A stretch of 64,000 nucleotides of DNA from Mesorhizobium sp. M8A.F.Ca.ET.218.01.1.1 (GCF_004791165.1 NZ_SRUZ01000010.1:208653-272652), one strand, 5' to 3'; counted from the stretch's first letter, positions 1 through 9,624 are shown. Notes: generated by a model not told the origin, from the letters alone. Made by a program: numbers and translations.

Positions 1-1156
1 GGAACACCATCTGCACGTCGCGGCGCTCGGCCGGCTGGCGCCGCTCGACTAGCGGGGCGACCGGTTTGCCGAACAGGTCCACCGTGCCCGCCGTCGGCGG
101 CTGGAGGCCGGTGACGATGCGGGCCAGCGTCGACTTGCCGGAACCGGATTCGCCGATCAGCCCGAACGTCTCGCCGGCGGCGATGTCGAGGTCGATGCCA
201 TGCAGCACCGGCTGGCCGCCGAAGGATTGTTTTATCCCGCGGCAGGAGAGGGCGATTTCGCGCCGCTGGGCAGGGAGGCTGCCGGTGGCCGGCGCGGGCG
301 AGGTGAGGTCGACGGGGCTGGCATCCTCGGCCAGCCTGCCGTCGCGCTTGGTGCGGGTCAGCGTCGGGATCGCCGCGACCAGCGCCCTGGTATAGGCGTG
401 GCGCGGATTGTCGAACACTTCTTCGGCGGCCCCGGTTTCGACGATCGCGCCGGATTGCATCACCGAGACGCGGTCGCAGGAGCGCCTGATGAGGTTGATG
501 TCGTGGCTGATCAGCAGGATCGAGGTGCGGTGCTCGCGGCGCAGATCGTCGAGGATGGCGATGATCTCGGACTGGACGCTGGCGTCGAGCGCGGTCGTCG
601 GCTCGTCCATCACCAGCAGCGCCGGGTCGAGCGCGATGGCGATGGCGATGTTGGCGCGTTGCTGCATGCCGCCCGACAGTTCGTGCGGATAAAGTTTTAG
701 CACGCGCTCCGGATTGGCGACGCGGACGCGACCGAGCAGTTGCGCCGCGCGGCCAAGGGCGTCGTCGCGATGCATCGGGCGGTGGCGCAGGATCGTCTCG
801 GTGATCTGGCCGCCAATGGTCATGCTCGGGTTCAGCGCCGAACCCGGGTGCTGGTAGACGGCGGCGATGCGGTCGCCGCGCAGCCGGCGCAGTTCGACGA
901 CGGAGAGGTCGCGGATTTCGCGGTTCTCGAAGGCGAGTTGCGCGGCCTCGACCCGGGCGTGCCTGGGCAGATAGCGCAGCACGGCCAGCGCCACCGAGCT
1001 CTTGCCCGAACCGGATTCGCCGACCAGGCCGAGCGCTTCGCCCTGGCCGATCTCGAGCGAAATGTCATCTACCGCGCGATGGATGTGCCTGGCGCCCCGG
1101 TAGGAAACCGAAAGGTGCTCGACGCTTAGAACCGAAGACGACGATGAAGAGGACAT
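1..1156 (-). CDS. Double ABC ATPase of peptide/nickel-type transporter (partial, runs off left edge)
   Basis: This reading frame stays open to the window edge, giving 385 residues of a fused double-ATPase subunit of the DppD-DppF/GsiA type, which powers uptake of peptides, opines or similar solutes at the inner membrane. ATPase domain 1 has Walker A GESGSGKS (about 46-53), Q-loop YQHPGSALNP, signature LSGGMQQR (160-167), Walker B LLVMDEPT (180-187) and H-loop ISHD. A linker near 270-300 leads to domain 2, whose Walker A GESGSGKS lies near 335-342. The rest of domain 2 is outside the window. The ATG at 1156 follows a serine-rich start. It is divergent from the flavin monooxygenase gene, and the binding protein and permeases at 3526-7024 are its likely partners because they lack their own ATPase. 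Confidence 0.93.
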   Translation of the reverse strand, partial: MSSSSSSSVLSVEHLSVSYRGARHIHRAVDDISLEIGQGEALGLVGESGSGKSSVALAVLRYLPRHARVEAAQLAFENREIRDLSVVELRRLRGDRIAAVYQHPGSALNPSMTIGGQITETILRHRPMHRDDALGRAAQLLGRVRVANPERVLKLYPHELSGGMQQRANIAIAIALDPALLVMDEPTTALDASVQSEIIAILDDLRREHRTSILLISHDINLIRRSCDRVSVMQSGAIVETGAAEEVFDNPRHAYTRALVAAIPTLTRTKRDGRLAEDASPVDLTSPAPATGSLPAQRREIALSCRGIKQSFGGQPVLHGIDLDIAAGETFGLIGESGSGKSTLARIVTGLQPPTAGTVDLFGKPVAPLVERRQPAERRDVQMVF

Positions 1157-1346
1157 GCCCGAAACCACTTTCTGTCCGCGCGGCGATCGGGGGCAATCGC
1201 TTCCGCTTTCACATAGAACAATCTCTATAAAATTACTCGAATTAAGCCCGGGCGCAATCTAACTTTTACCGACTGGAAGGTTTTCGGGGCACGGCCACAC
1301 GCCGCCGCGCCTGACGATTTCCGCATGGACAGGGAAGGCTACCGGC
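1157..1346. promoter_or_regulatory. Divergent intergenic region between ATPase gene and monooxygenase operon
   Basis: This 190-base spacer separates two divergent transcripts and contains an AT-rich patch (about 1210-1245) in otherwise GC-rich DNA. It must hold the promoters for both directions, but no clean -35/-10 pair or regulator palindrome could be assigned with confidence. Confidence 0.4.
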
Positions 1347-2699
1347 ATGTCGCACATGATCCTCAGCGCGTTCTTCTTCAACCCGCAGGGCGACCACCGC
1401 ATGGCCTGGCGCCACCCCCGCGCGCCGGGGCGCGAGGTGCTCGATTTCGACTATTACCGCGAGCTGGTGCAGGCGGCCGAGCGGGCCACGATCGACACCA
1501 TCTTCGTCGCCGACCACGTGTCGATCTGGGATTCGGTCAAGAGCGGCGTCGCGCACTACGCCAATGCGCGGCTGGAACCGCTGACGCTGCTGTCGGCGCT
1601 GGCCGGCGTCACCAGGCATATCGGCCTGATCACCACGGCGTCGAGTTCCTACAGCGAGCCCTACAATGTCGCGCGGCTGTTCGCCTCGCTCGACCATATC
1701 TCGAAGGGCAGGGCGTCGTGGAACGTCGTCACCTCGGCGATGGACGAGGAGGCGCGCAATTTCGGCCGCGACGGCAATATCGAGCACGCCTTCCGCTATG
1801 AACGCGCCGGCGAATTCCTCGATATCGTCAAGGCGCTGTGGGACAGCTGGGAGGACGAGGCGCTCCTCATCGACAAGGAGACCGGCTATTTCGCCGACCC
1901 CGACAAGGTCCATCCGATCGACCACCAGGGCAAACATTTCAAGGTACGCGGGCCGCTCAACGTGTCGCGGCCGCCGCAGGGCCATCCGCTGATCGTGCAG
2001 GCCGGCTCGTCCGAGGACGGCAAGAATTTCGCCACCGCCCAGGCCGACGTGCATTTCGCCATCTTCTCCACGCGCGAAGACGGCATCAAATACCGGCAGG
2101 ACATCAACGAGCGGCTGGCGCGCCACGGCAGGCGGCCGGAAAGCTTCAAGATACTGCCCGGCATCCTGCCGATCGTTGCCGCCTCCGAGGCAGAGGGCCG
2201 CGACAAGCAGGAATACCTGCAGACGCTGCTGCCCGACCAGGTCGGCATCGACCTGTTGTCGAGCTGGAGCGGCATCGACCTCTCCGTCTACCCGCCTGAT
2301 GGCCCGCTGCCGCCGCTGCCGGACGAGAGCACCTTCAATGGCGGGCGCACCTCGCTCAACCGCGTCAAGCAATGGTCGAAGCAGAACCTCAGCCTGCGCG
2401 ACATCGCCCGCAAGCTCGCCAACAGCGGCTCGGTGCCGACGGTGGCCGGCACGCCGAAGCAGATCGCCGACCAGTTGGAAGACTGGTACGTCGCCGGCGC
2501 CTGCGACGGCTTCAATCTGATGTTCCCGCTGCTGCCCGAGGACTGGGTGAATTTCGCCGAGCAGGTGGTGCCGGAACTGCAGCGGCGCGGCCTGGTGCCG
2601 ACCGAATACGCGCCCGGCACGCTGCGCGACCGCTTCGGCCTTGCCCGCCCCGCCAACCGCTTCGCCGAGCAGCGCGCCAATCAGCGCGCCGTGTCCTGA
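1347..2699 (+). CDS. NtaA/SnaA/DszA-family FMN-dependent monooxygenase
   Basis: The 450-residue product belongs to the flavin-dependent (FMNH2-using) luciferase-like monooxygenases of the nitrilotriacetate, pristinamycin IIA or dibenzothiophene-sulfone type, and its length matches the family (about 440-460). It has the family N-terminus with FFFNPQGDH and W-R-P, the strand FVADHVSIWDS, and a central block with SSYSEPYNVAR and GRASWNVVTS. These enzymes oxidise C-N or C-S bonds of small organic substrates using reduced flavin from a separate reductase, which is not encoded nearby. The gene is first in a five-gene run (monooxygenase, DUF427, binding protein, two permeases), so the imported solute is the likely substrate. 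The exact substrate cannot be read from sequence. Confidence 0.9.
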   Translation: MSHMILSAFFFNPQGDHRMAWRHPRAPGREVLDFDYYRELVQAAERATIDTIFVADHVSIWDSVKSGVAHYANARLEPLTLLSALAGVTRHIGLITTASSSYSEPYNVARLFASLDHISKGRASWNVVTSAMDEEARNFGRDGNIEHAFRYERAGEFLDIVKALWDSWEDEALLIDKETGYFADPDKVHPIDHQGKHFKVRGPLNVSRPPQGHPLIVQAGSSEDGKNFATAQADVHFAIFSTREDGIKYRQDINERLARHGRRPESFKILPGILPIVAASEAEGRDKQEYLQTLLPDQVGIDLLSSWSGIDLSVYPPDGPLPPLPDESTFNGGRTSLNRVKQWSKQNLSLRDIARKLANSGSVPTVAGTPKQIADQLEDWYVAGACDGFNLMFPLLPEDWVNFAEQVVPELQRRGLVPTEYAPGTLRDRFGLARPANRFAEQRANQRAVS

Positions 2700-2710
2700 G
2701 AGGCAAAGCC

Positions 2711-3484
2711 ATGACCGCCGCGCCGAACCTCCAGCCCCGCGAAGCCACCGCTCCGCGCCTCGTCAACGTGCTGCACAGCCCCAAGCGCATCCGCGTCAAG
2801 TTCGGCGGCCGCACCATCGCCGACAGCCGCAACGTGCTGGTGCTGCGCTCCAACCATTTCCTGCCGATCTATTTCTTCCCGCCGTCGGCGATCGATCCTT
2901 CGGTGCTGAAACCGTCGCTGCATCGCGAGCCGCATGCGGTCGGCGGCGAGACCGCCTATTGGGACATCGACAGCGGCGACAAGCGCGCCGCCAACGCGGC
3001 CTGGTCGTTCACAGCACCGCCGGATGAAAACCTGGCGCCGCTCGCCGGCCGCATTGCCTTCACCTGGAAATCGGTCGACCAGTGGTTCGAGGAAGAGGAA
3101 GAAGTCTTCGTCCACGCCCGCGATCCCTATGCGCGCATCGACGTGCTGCAGAGTTCGAGCCATGTCGAGGTCTGGTTCGACGGCGAGATCATCGCCGACA
3201 GCCATCGTCCGGTGCTGCTGTTCGAGACCCATCTGCCGACGCGTTTCTACCTGCGGCCGGAGGACATCAGGCTGGAGCGGCTGACGGCGTCCGGTTCGAC
3301 GACGCGATGTCCCTACAAGGGCATCGCCTCCTACTGGTCGGGCCTTCTCGGGGATGGTTCGGTTCGCCCCGACATCGCCTGGAGTTATCGCGAGCCGATC
3401 GACGAGGTCGCGAAAATCAAGGGCCTGATCGCCTTCTATCCGCAGGCGGTCGACCGCATCCATCTCGACGGCCAGCCGGCCTGA
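2711..3484 (+). CDS. Tandem DUF427 domain protein
   Basis: The 257-residue soluble protein contains two copies of the DUF427 fold, roughly residues 20-115 and 130-230. Both copies carry the repeated motif I-R-V-K/EVWF-G-IADS (RIRVKFGGRTIADSRN and HVEVWFDGEIIADSHRP), followed by LPxxFYxxPxDI-like segments. DUF427 domains are small beta-rich modules of unknown biochemical role. The ATG at 2711 is 11 bases after the monooxygenase stop, so the two are co-transcribed. Its place between a flavin monooxygenase and a transporter suggests it serves the same catabolic route, perhaps binding or processing the substrate; that is inference. Confidence 0.85.
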   Translation: MTAAPNLQPREATAPRLVNVLHSPKRIRVKFGGRTIADSRNVLVLRSNHFLPIYFFPPSAIDPSVLKPSLHREPHAVGGETAYWDIDSGDKRAANAAWSFTAPPDENLAPLAGRIAFTWKSVDQWFEEEEEVFVHARDPYARIDVLQSSSHVEVWFDGEIIADSHRPVLLFETHLPTRFYLRPEDIRLERLTASGSTTRCPYKGIASYWSGLLGDGSVRPDIAWSYREPIDEVAKIKGLIAFYPQAVDRIHLDGQPA

Positions 3485-3525
3485 CGGCGGCTTTTTCCCA
3501 ACTTCCCATTCAAGAGAGAAAAACA

Positions 3526-5178
3526 ATGACGAAACGTTCCGACATCGATCTTCTGCGCAGCCAGTCCCCACGCAATGCGTCCCGTGATATCTGGAATGTC
3601 GCGGTGGACGAATACGCGCAAGGCTTTCTCAAGCGCCGCGACCTCCTGAAATACGCGGCACTTCTCGGCCTCACCGGCTTTGCCGCCTCGCAGGGGCTGT
3701 TCACGCCAGGCGCGGCGCGCGCGGCGACTGCCGGCGGCACGGTGCGCGTCGGGCTCGGCCAGCCGACCAAGGCGATCGATCCCGTCACGATCACCGATCC
3801 GGCCAGCATCGGCGTGATCAGCCAGGTCGGCGAGTATCTCATCCTCGACGATCCCAAGGACGGCCTCCAGCCGAAGCTTGCCTTGTCGTGGGAAGCCGAC
3901 GAGACCGCCAGGCGCTGGACCTTCAAGCTGAGGCCAGGCGTCAAATTCCACGACGGCCGCACCGTGACCGCCAAGGATGTGGTTGCAAGCTTCGAACGGC
4001 TTGTCGACCCGGCCAGCGGCTCCTCGGCCTTGTCGGCCTATAAGGGCATCCTCTCCAAGGGCGGCGCCAAGGTCGTCGACGACGAGACGGTCGCCTTCGA
4101 TCTCGACCAGTCCAACAGCAACTTCCCGTTCTATGTCTCCTCCGACGTCTACAACGCCGTCATCGTGCCGGCCGACTATGCCGGCGATTTCGAGAAGACC
4201 TTCAACGGCACCGGCCCGTTCAAGCTGGAGTCCTTCCGCCCCAAGCAGGGCGCCAGCTTCGTGCGCAACCCCGACTATTGGGGCGACAAGGCGCTGCCCG
4301 ACCGCGTCGAGATCAAGTTCTTCGACGACGAACAGGCGCAGGTTCTGGCGCTGCAGGCCGGCCAGCTCGACGTCATCCCGAGCACCACGCGGCTGGAGCT
4401 GGCGATCGAGGGCAACCCCAACTTCAAGCTGCTCAGCGTGCAGGCAAGCTCGCATGATCCGGCGCATCTCAGAACCGACCAGGCGCCGTTCACCGACAAG
4501 CGCATCCGCCGCGCGCTGGCGCTGACCATCGACCGCGAGGCCGTGGTCAAGGGCCTGCTCAAGGGCCGCGCCATCGTCGGCAACGACACGCCCTTCGCGC
4601 CGATCTTCCCCTCGGCCGATCCGTCTGTGCCGCAGCGCAAGCAGGACATCGCCGAGGCCAAGCGCCTGCTTGGCGAGGCCGGCGTGCCCAATGGGTTCGA
4701 GGTGACGCTGACTACCGAGCGCGCCTATGACATTCCCGATTATGCGGTGATCATCCAGAATTTCGCGAAAAAGGCCGGCATCGACATCAAGCTCAACGTG
4801 CTGCCGCAGGATGCCTATTACGGCTCGGCGACATTCGGCTCCTCGCCGTGGCTGGACTCCAATCTCGGCATCACCGATTTCGGCCATCGCGGCACGCCCG
4901 ACATCTTCCTCAACGCGACGCTGAAGAGTTCGGGCGCCTGGAACGCGGCGCATTTCAACAATGCGGACTATGATGCGCTGCTCATCGACTACGGCAAGGC
5001 GCGCGACCTGCAGGCGCAGCGGCTCGCCGCCGGCAAGATCCAGACCCTGCTGCTCGACGAGACGCCGCTGATCATCAGCTATTTCTCGCAATACAGCCGC
5101 ATCGTCAGCGCCAAGGTCGAAGGCGTGCGCTTCACTGCCATCTCGCATCTGCTGCTCGACAAGGTGTCGTTCGTGTGA
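3526..5178 (+). CDS. Peptide/opine-type ABC substrate-binding protein (family 5), Tat-exported
   Basis: The 550-residue product is a periplasmic solute-binding protein of SBP family 5 (DppA/OppA-like). Near residue 36 it carries a twin-arginine motif, KRRDLLK, then a hydrophobic stretch and an ARAA cleavage region, so export by Tat is likely. Family features include LKPGVKFHDG-type RPGVKFHDGRTVTAKDV, the FNGTGPFKL block and RIRRALALTIDR. The ATG at 3526 lies behind an AAGAGAGAAAA ribosome-binding region. The stop overlaps the next gene's start, so it is coupled to the permeases. The N-terminal extension before the twin arginines is unusually long (about 35 residues). Confidence 0.93.
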   Translation: MTKRSDIDLLRSQSPRNASRDIWNVAVDEYAQGFLKRRDLLKYAALLGLTGFAASQGLFTPGAARAATAGGTVRVGLGQPTKAIDPVTITDPASIGVISQVGEYLILDDPKDGLQPKLALSWEADETARRWTFKLRPGVKFHDGRTVTAKDVVASFERLVDPASGSSALSAYKGILSKGGAKVVDDETVAFDLDQSNSNFPFYVSSDVYNAVIVPADYAGDFEKTFNGTGPFKLESFRPKQGASFVRNPDYWGDKALPDRVEIKFFDDEQAQVLALQAGQLDVIPSTTRLELAIEGNPNFKLLSVQASSHDPAHLRTDQAPFTDKRIRRALALTIDREAVVKGLLKGRAIVGNDTPFAPIFPSADPSVPQRKQDIAEAKRLLGEAGVPNGFEVTLTTERAYDIPDYAVIIQNFAKKAGIDIKLNVLPQDAYYGSATFGSSPWLDSNLGITDFGHRGTPDIFLNATLKSSGAWNAAHFNNADYDALLIDYGKARDLQAQRLAAGKIQTLLLDETPLIISYFSQYSRIVSAKVEGVRFTAISHLLLDKVSFV

Positions 5179-6146
5179 TCGCCTCGATGGCGGTCGTCAG
5201 GCCCCTGGCGGCGCGCGCGGGTTCGCTGCTTCTGACGCTGTGGCTGGTCAGCGCGCTGGTCTTCCTCGCCGGGCAGGTGCTGCCCGGCGATGTCGGCCGC
5301 GTCATGCTCGGCCCGTTCGCCGATGCGCAGGCGGTCGCCGAACTCAACCGCAAGCTCGGCACCGACCAGCCGATCCTCGCGCAATACTGGCACTGGTTCA
5401 GCCGGGCGATGACGGGGGATTTCGGCGACTCGCTGTCGATGCGCGCCCCGGTGGCGCCGTTCGTGCTGGAGAGCATCAGGAACTCCGCCGCACTGGCCGG
5501 CGTCGTGCTGCTGTTTCTCGTGCCGATCGGCATCGGCGCCGGCGTCGCCGCCGGCCTGCGCCCGGGGAGCCTTGCCGACAGGCTGATCGTGCTCACCGGC
5601 GTCTCGCTCTCGATCGTGCCGGACTTCGTCTCCGGCCTTTTGCTGCTGATGGTCTTCGGCCTGTGGCTGGCCTGGTTTCCGATCACGGGCGCGGCGCCGC
5701 AAGCCTCCGGCTTCTGGACGACCAGCTACTACCTCATCCTGCCGGCGCTGCCGCTGGTGCTGAATCTGATCGGCTATGTCGCGCGCATGACCAGGGCAGG
5801 GGTGATCGAGGCGCGTGGCGCCGACTACACCCGCACCGCCATCCTCAAAGGCTTGAGCCCCTCGCAAGTGCTGTTCAAGCACGTGCTGCGCAATGCGGTG
5901 GTGCCGACAGTCGCCGTCATCGCCACGCAGAGCGGCTTCCTGCTCGGCGGCCTGGTGGTGATCGAGGCGCTGTTCGGCATACAGGGGCTCGGCAATCTTG
6001 TGTTGAGCGCCGCCAAGGCGCGTGACTTCCCGATGCTCGAGGCCGGCGTGCTGGTGATGGCGGCGATCTTCGTGTCGACGGCCGCGATCGGCGATCTCCT
6101 GCAGGCGCTGCTCGATCCGCGCCAGCGCCGCCGGAGCGCGCCATGA
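5175..6146 (+). CDS. ABC transporter permease, DppB-type
   Basis: The 323-residue inner-membrane permease has an N-terminal membrane anchor, five further hydrophobic segments and the cytoplasmic coupling loop EARGADYTRTAILKGLS near residues 214-230. The GTG at 5175 overlaps the previous TGA; an ATG four codons on (5187) is the alternative start. It pairs with the downstream DppC-type protein to form the channel for the solute delivered by the binding protein at 3526-5178. Confidence 0.92.
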   Translation: MIASMAVVRPLAARAGSLLLTLWLVSALVFLAGQVLPGDVGRVMLGPFADAQAVAELNRKLGTDQPILAQYWHWFSRAMTGDFGDSLSMRAPVAPFVLESIRNSAALAGVVLLFLVPIGIGAGVAAGLRPGSLADRLIVLTGVSLSIVPDFVSGLLLLMVFGLWLAWFPITGAAPQASGFWTTSYYLILPALPLVLNLIGYVARMTRAGVIEARGADYTRTAILKGLSPSQVLFKHVLRNAVVPTVAVIATQSGFLLGGLVVIEALFGIQGLGNLVLSAAKARDFPMLEAGVLVMAAIFVSTAAIGDLLQALLDPRQRRRSAP

Positions 6147-7024
6147 CCGATCTGGCGCAATCCCCGGCGCGCGGCGACATCAGGCTCTCCTGGATCGGCC
6201 GGTTGCGCGGCGTGATGCCCGATGTGGCGCCGTCGACCGTGATCGGGTCGGTGGTGCTGCTGTTCTGGGTCGCCTGCGCGCTGTTTGGCGCGCTGTTCGT
6301 GCCGTTCGATCCCTATGCCGAGGATTTCCTGTCCATGATGACGCCGCCCGACGCGGTGCACTGGTTCGGCACCGACCAGCTCGGCCGCGACGTGCTCTCG
6401 CGCATCATCGTCGGCTCGCGCGACATCCTTTTGGTGGCGCCGCTGGCGACGCTGGCGGGTGTTGCTTCAGGCAGCGTCATCGGCCTGGTGCTCGGCACCT
6501 TTGGCGGCCTGGTCGATGCCGTCGGCGCGCGGCTGCTCGACGCGGTCATGTCGCTGCCCTTCATCGTGCTGGTGACGATGGCGCTGGTGGCGATCGGCCC
6601 GTCCAACCTCACCGTCATCGCGGTGATCGGCCTTGCCTATGCGCCGCTGGTGGCGCGCACCGTGCGCACCGCCGCGCGCGAACAGCGCGAGCGCGACTAT
6701 GTCAGCGCCGCCCGGCTGGCCGGCGAAGGGCGGCTGGCGATCATGTTCCTGGAAATCCTGCCCAATGTCCGGGAAACCATCCTGATCGAGCTGATCACCC
6801 GGCTCGGCTACGCCTTCTTCTCGATCGCGACGCTGAGCTTCCTCGGCCTCGGCATCCAGCCGCCATCGGCCGACTGGGGGCTGGCGATCGCCGACGGTTA
6901 CGGCTTCCTCACCGGCGGCAAATGGTGGGTGGTGGTGTTCAATTCGGCGGCGATCATTTCGCTGGTCATGGCCACCAACCTCATCGCGCAAGGCATCGGC
7001 GCTTTCGAACAAGGCGACAAATAG
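6143..7024 (+). CDS. ABC transporter permease, DppC-type
   Basis: The 293-residue protein has the typical DppC architecture: an N-terminal membrane anchor, a periplasmic segment with HWFGTDQLGRDVLSRII, then five membrane helices. The coupling loop EQRERDYVSAARLAGEG lies near residue 180. Its ATG overlaps the previous gene's TGA (ATGA), indicating translational coupling. It is the last gene of the operon; the matching ATPase is the divergent gene at the window start. Confidence 0.93.
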   Translation: MTDLAQSPARGDIRLSWIGRLRGVMPDVAPSTVIGSVVLLFWVACALFGALFVPFDPYAEDFLSMMTPPDAVHWFGTDQLGRDVLSRIIVGSRDILLVAPLATLAGVASGSVIGLVLGTFGGLVDAVGARLLDAVMSLPFIVLVTMALVAIGPSNLTVIAVIGLAYAPLVARTVRTAAREQRERDYVSAARLAGEGRLAIMFLEILPNVRETILIELITRLGYAFFSIATLSFLGLGIQPPSADWGLAIADGYGFLTGGKWWVVVFNSAAIISLVMATNLIAQGIGAFEQGDK

Positions 7025-7135
7025 GCTGTGGGCGCCATGCAATGGTCGGCTATTCGATCGAATTTCTTTACAACCCGTTAATTCGGCCATGCATCAATAA
7101 GCATCTGCTAATTATCGGTGCGCGTGGGGTACGCA

Positions 7136-7279
7136 ATGACCAAAAATCTCGGCAATGCACGCTATGTGCCGCCCAAGGACACGAGCATTTCCTTGTTCAG
7201 CAGGGTCGCGCCGGCGCTGTTCCCGCTCGTCGCGGCGGCGTTGGGCTACTTGATCGGGCGGCAGTTCCTCGGCCTATAG
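7136..7279 (+). CDS. Small single-pass membrane protein (47 aa), unknown
   Basis: A 47-codon frame encodes a protein with a polar N-terminal half and one hydrophobic helix near residues 24-42 (VAPALFPLVAAALGYLIG), ending RQFLGL. The codon usage is GC-rich at third positions like the neighbours. It stands alone, 111 bases after the permease and converging on the antiporter gene, with 11 bases between the two stops. A typical AGGAG is not obvious upstream; GTGGGGTACGCA precedes the ATG. It could be a small inner-membrane peptide. No function is recognised. Confidence 0.5.
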   Translation: MTKNLGNARYVPPKDTSISLFSRVAPALFPLVAAALGYLIGRQFLGL

Positions 7280-7290
7280 GACCATAGACA

Positions 7291-9624
7291 TCAGGCGCCG
7301 GTCTCGGCTGTCGCCTCCTCAGCGCCGGCGTCGGCTCGCCTGACGCGATCGCTCGCCAGAAGCACGACAGGGCAGGCGACGGCGGCCAGCACGGCGGTCG
7401 CCGTGTCGCCGAAGAACAGCTCTTCGCCCGGCCGCTGGGTGACGCCCATCACCACCATCGCCGCGCCCTTGGCCGCTTCCCTGGCGATCGCCTGGTCGGG
7501 CGTGGCGCGCGTTCTGATGGCGGTCTCGACGGCGACGCCATAGCGGTCGGCGAGATCGGCGACATCCTTGAGCACGGCCTCCTCGCGGCGGTGCGAAACC
7601 GAGCCTGGCCGGCTGCCCTTGCGGGCCTGCGAGACATAAAGGACTTTGACGCGCGCCCGGTGCGGCCGCGCCAGGGCCAGCGCGAAATCAGCCGCGCGCC
7701 GCGCGACCTCGGTGCCGTTGACGGGAACCAGAATGGTCGCGCCGGCACGCAGCATCGGCATCCTGCCGCTGGATTTGGCGCCATTCAGCACCAGGCAGAG
7801 CGGGCCGTCGAAGCCGCTGGTGATATCGTTCAGCGTGCCGCTGAATGTGCCTTTGCCGGTCAGCGCGTTGTCGAGCCCGACCAGCAGAAGGCCGTAGCCC
7901 TTGCGGGCCTCGGCGGCAATGGTCTCGGTGGTGGCTTCAAGCTCGGCGCGGGCCGTGAGATGGATCTTGTCGACGGGCGTGTCCTCGGCCTTGCTGACAG
8001 CCCTGGCGCTTCTGGCCGCTCCCCTCTTGACCTGTTTCGAGGCCCGCTCGGGGCCTTTGTCACGGGCAGGGCCGGGCAATTTGCCGTCCTCGAGGTGGAG
8101 CAGCGTGGTCGGCATGCCGGTGCCGCCGCCGACGAGCCCGGCGAGATAGGCGGTGAACTTGCCGACCGGGCTGTCGTCGACGAGCAGCAGCAATCGCTCC
8201 AGTTTGGAGACGAAGCCGCGTTCGTCGAGCAGTTCTCGGTCGACGCGCTGCTTTTCGGCATCGCCGACCGGCAGCCGGCCGAGCGCCCAGCGCAGCATTG
8301 GCGGCATGGCGAGCGTCGTGATGACGGCCATGGTGACGATCATCGTGAACAGATTGTGCGACAGGATGTTCATCGACAGGCCGATCGAGGCGACGATGAC
8401 CTCGGTCGAGCCGCGCGCGTTCATGGCGCTGCCGACGGCGGTCGCCTCCTTCAGCGACATGCCGGCCAGGCGGCCGCCGAGAAAGGCTCCCGAGAATTTG
8501 CCGATGCTGGCGATCAGCACCAGCGCCAGCGTCAGCAGCGCCAGCGTCGGGTCAGAAAGCACGGTGAGGTTTGCGGACAAGCCGGCCATGCCGAAGAACA
8601 CTGGCATGAACAGCGCCGTGATGACGCCGCGCAGCTGGCCCTCTATGTGGTCGGACAGGATCGGCGATTCCCCGACCAGTATGCCGGCGACGAAGGCGCC
8701 GAGCACGGTGTGGACGCCGATCAGATTGGTGATCAACGCCATCACGCCCATAATGATGATGATGACGGTGACGACGGCATACTCGCTGCGGAAGGAGTCG
8801 TTGCTCCAGCGGATCAGGGTGAACACCAGGCGGCGGCCGATGGTGAAGGAAAACACCATGAACAGCGCCACTTCGACCACCGTGATGATGAGCGGCAGCA
8901 CCTGCAGGCTGCCATTGGTGGCGATGCCGAAGGTGACGGCGATGATCAGCCAGCCGATCGTGTCCTCGATGATGGCGGAGGAGACGATGACCTGGCCGAG
9001 ATTGCGGCGCATGAAGTTCATCTCGCGCACCACCATGGCGACGATCTTGACCGAGGAGATCGACAGCGCGGTGCCGAGGAACAGTCCGGCGACGATGCGC
9101 TCACCCGGCTCGGGCAGGAGGGAATCCGGCAGCACCTGCGCCAGCGCGAAGCCGCAGACAAAGGGCACGACGACGCCGGTGATCGAGATCGAAAAACAGG
9201 CCGCGCCCACCCGCCGCACGAGGCGCAGATCCGTCTCCATCCCGGTAAGCAGGAGAAGCAGCAGGATGCCGAGCTGCGAGACGGCATCGATCATGCTTTT
9301 CTGCGCGGGATCGGTGGAGAAGATCAGATGCTGGGCGTCCGGCCATATCCAGCCGAACAGCGACGGCCCGAGCAGGATGCCGCCGATCAGCTGGCCCATG
9401 ATCGCCGGCTGGCCATAGCGCTGGAAGATTTCGCCGAGGCCACGGCCGACCAGAAGCAGGAGTACGATCTCGGCGACGAATAATCCCTCCGCCGAGCCGC
9501 CGATGCCCGAGGCGTGGCCGGCCGGCTGCGCGGCCAGCGCGTGGTTTGCCGGCGCCAGAACGAAAATGGCCAGCGAAAGGGCGGCCGCTGTACCGTGCGG
9601 CCTCGTTGCCGATGGATGGATCAT
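7291..9624 (-). CDS. CPA2-family cation:proton antiporter with C-terminal universal-stress domain
   Basis: The product (777 residues from the ATG at 9624; a TTG at 9636 is possible) begins with a signal-like segment ending in HALAAQ. It then has a transporter domain of about 12 helices (residues about 45-470) with GQLIGGILLGPSLFG, LLLLLTGMETDL and the helix-breaking region NARGSTEVIVAS. A charged linker near 520-570 follows, then a UspA-like domain (about 630-765) with ILVPVNGTEVARRA and VVMGVTQRPG. CPA2 proteins exchange K+ or Na+ for protons across the inner membrane. The fused stress domain suggests nucleotide-dependent control of transport, which is inference. Confidence 0.9.
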   Translation of the reverse strand: MIHPSATRPHGTAAALSLAIFVLAPANHALAAQPAGHASGIGGSAEGLFVAEIVLLLLVGRGLGEIFQRYGQPAIMGQLIGGILLGPSLFGWIWPDAQHLIFSTDPAQKSMIDAVSQLGILLLLLLTGMETDLRLVRRVGAACFSISITGVVVPFVCGFALAQVLPDSLLPEPGERIVAGLFLGTALSISSVKIVAMVVREMNFMRRNLGQVIVSSAIIEDTIGWLIIAVTFGIATNGSLQVLPLIITVVEVALFMVFSFTIGRRLVFTLIRWSNDSFRSEYAVVTVIIIIMGVMALITNLIGVHTVLGAFVAGILVGESPILSDHIEGQLRGVITALFMPVFFGMAGLSANLTVLSDPTLALLTLALVLIASIGKFSGAFLGGRLAGMSLKEATAVGSAMNARGSTEVIVASIGLSMNILSHNLFTMIVTMAVITTLAMPPMLRWALGRLPVGDAEKQRVDRELLDERGFVSKLERLLLLVDDSPVGKFTAYLAGLVGGGTGMPTTLLHLEDGKLPGPARDKGPERASKQVKRGAARSARAVSKAEDTPVDKIHLTARAELEATTETIAAEARKGYGLLLVGLDNALTGKGTFSGTLNDITSGFDGPLCLVLNGAKSSGRMPMLRAGATILVPVNGTEVARRAADFALALARPHRARVKVLYVSQARKGSRPGSVSHRREEAVLKDVADLADRYGVAVETAIRTRATPDQAIAREAAKGAAMVVMGVTQRPGEELFFGDTATAVLAAVACPVVLLASDRVRRADAGAEEATAETGA

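Noticed and set aside
7591..9483. 630-codon open frame on the plus strand
   Set aside because: Antisense to the CPA2 antiporter and extremely rich in Asp, Gln, Arg and His, typical of mirror frames in GC-rich genes.
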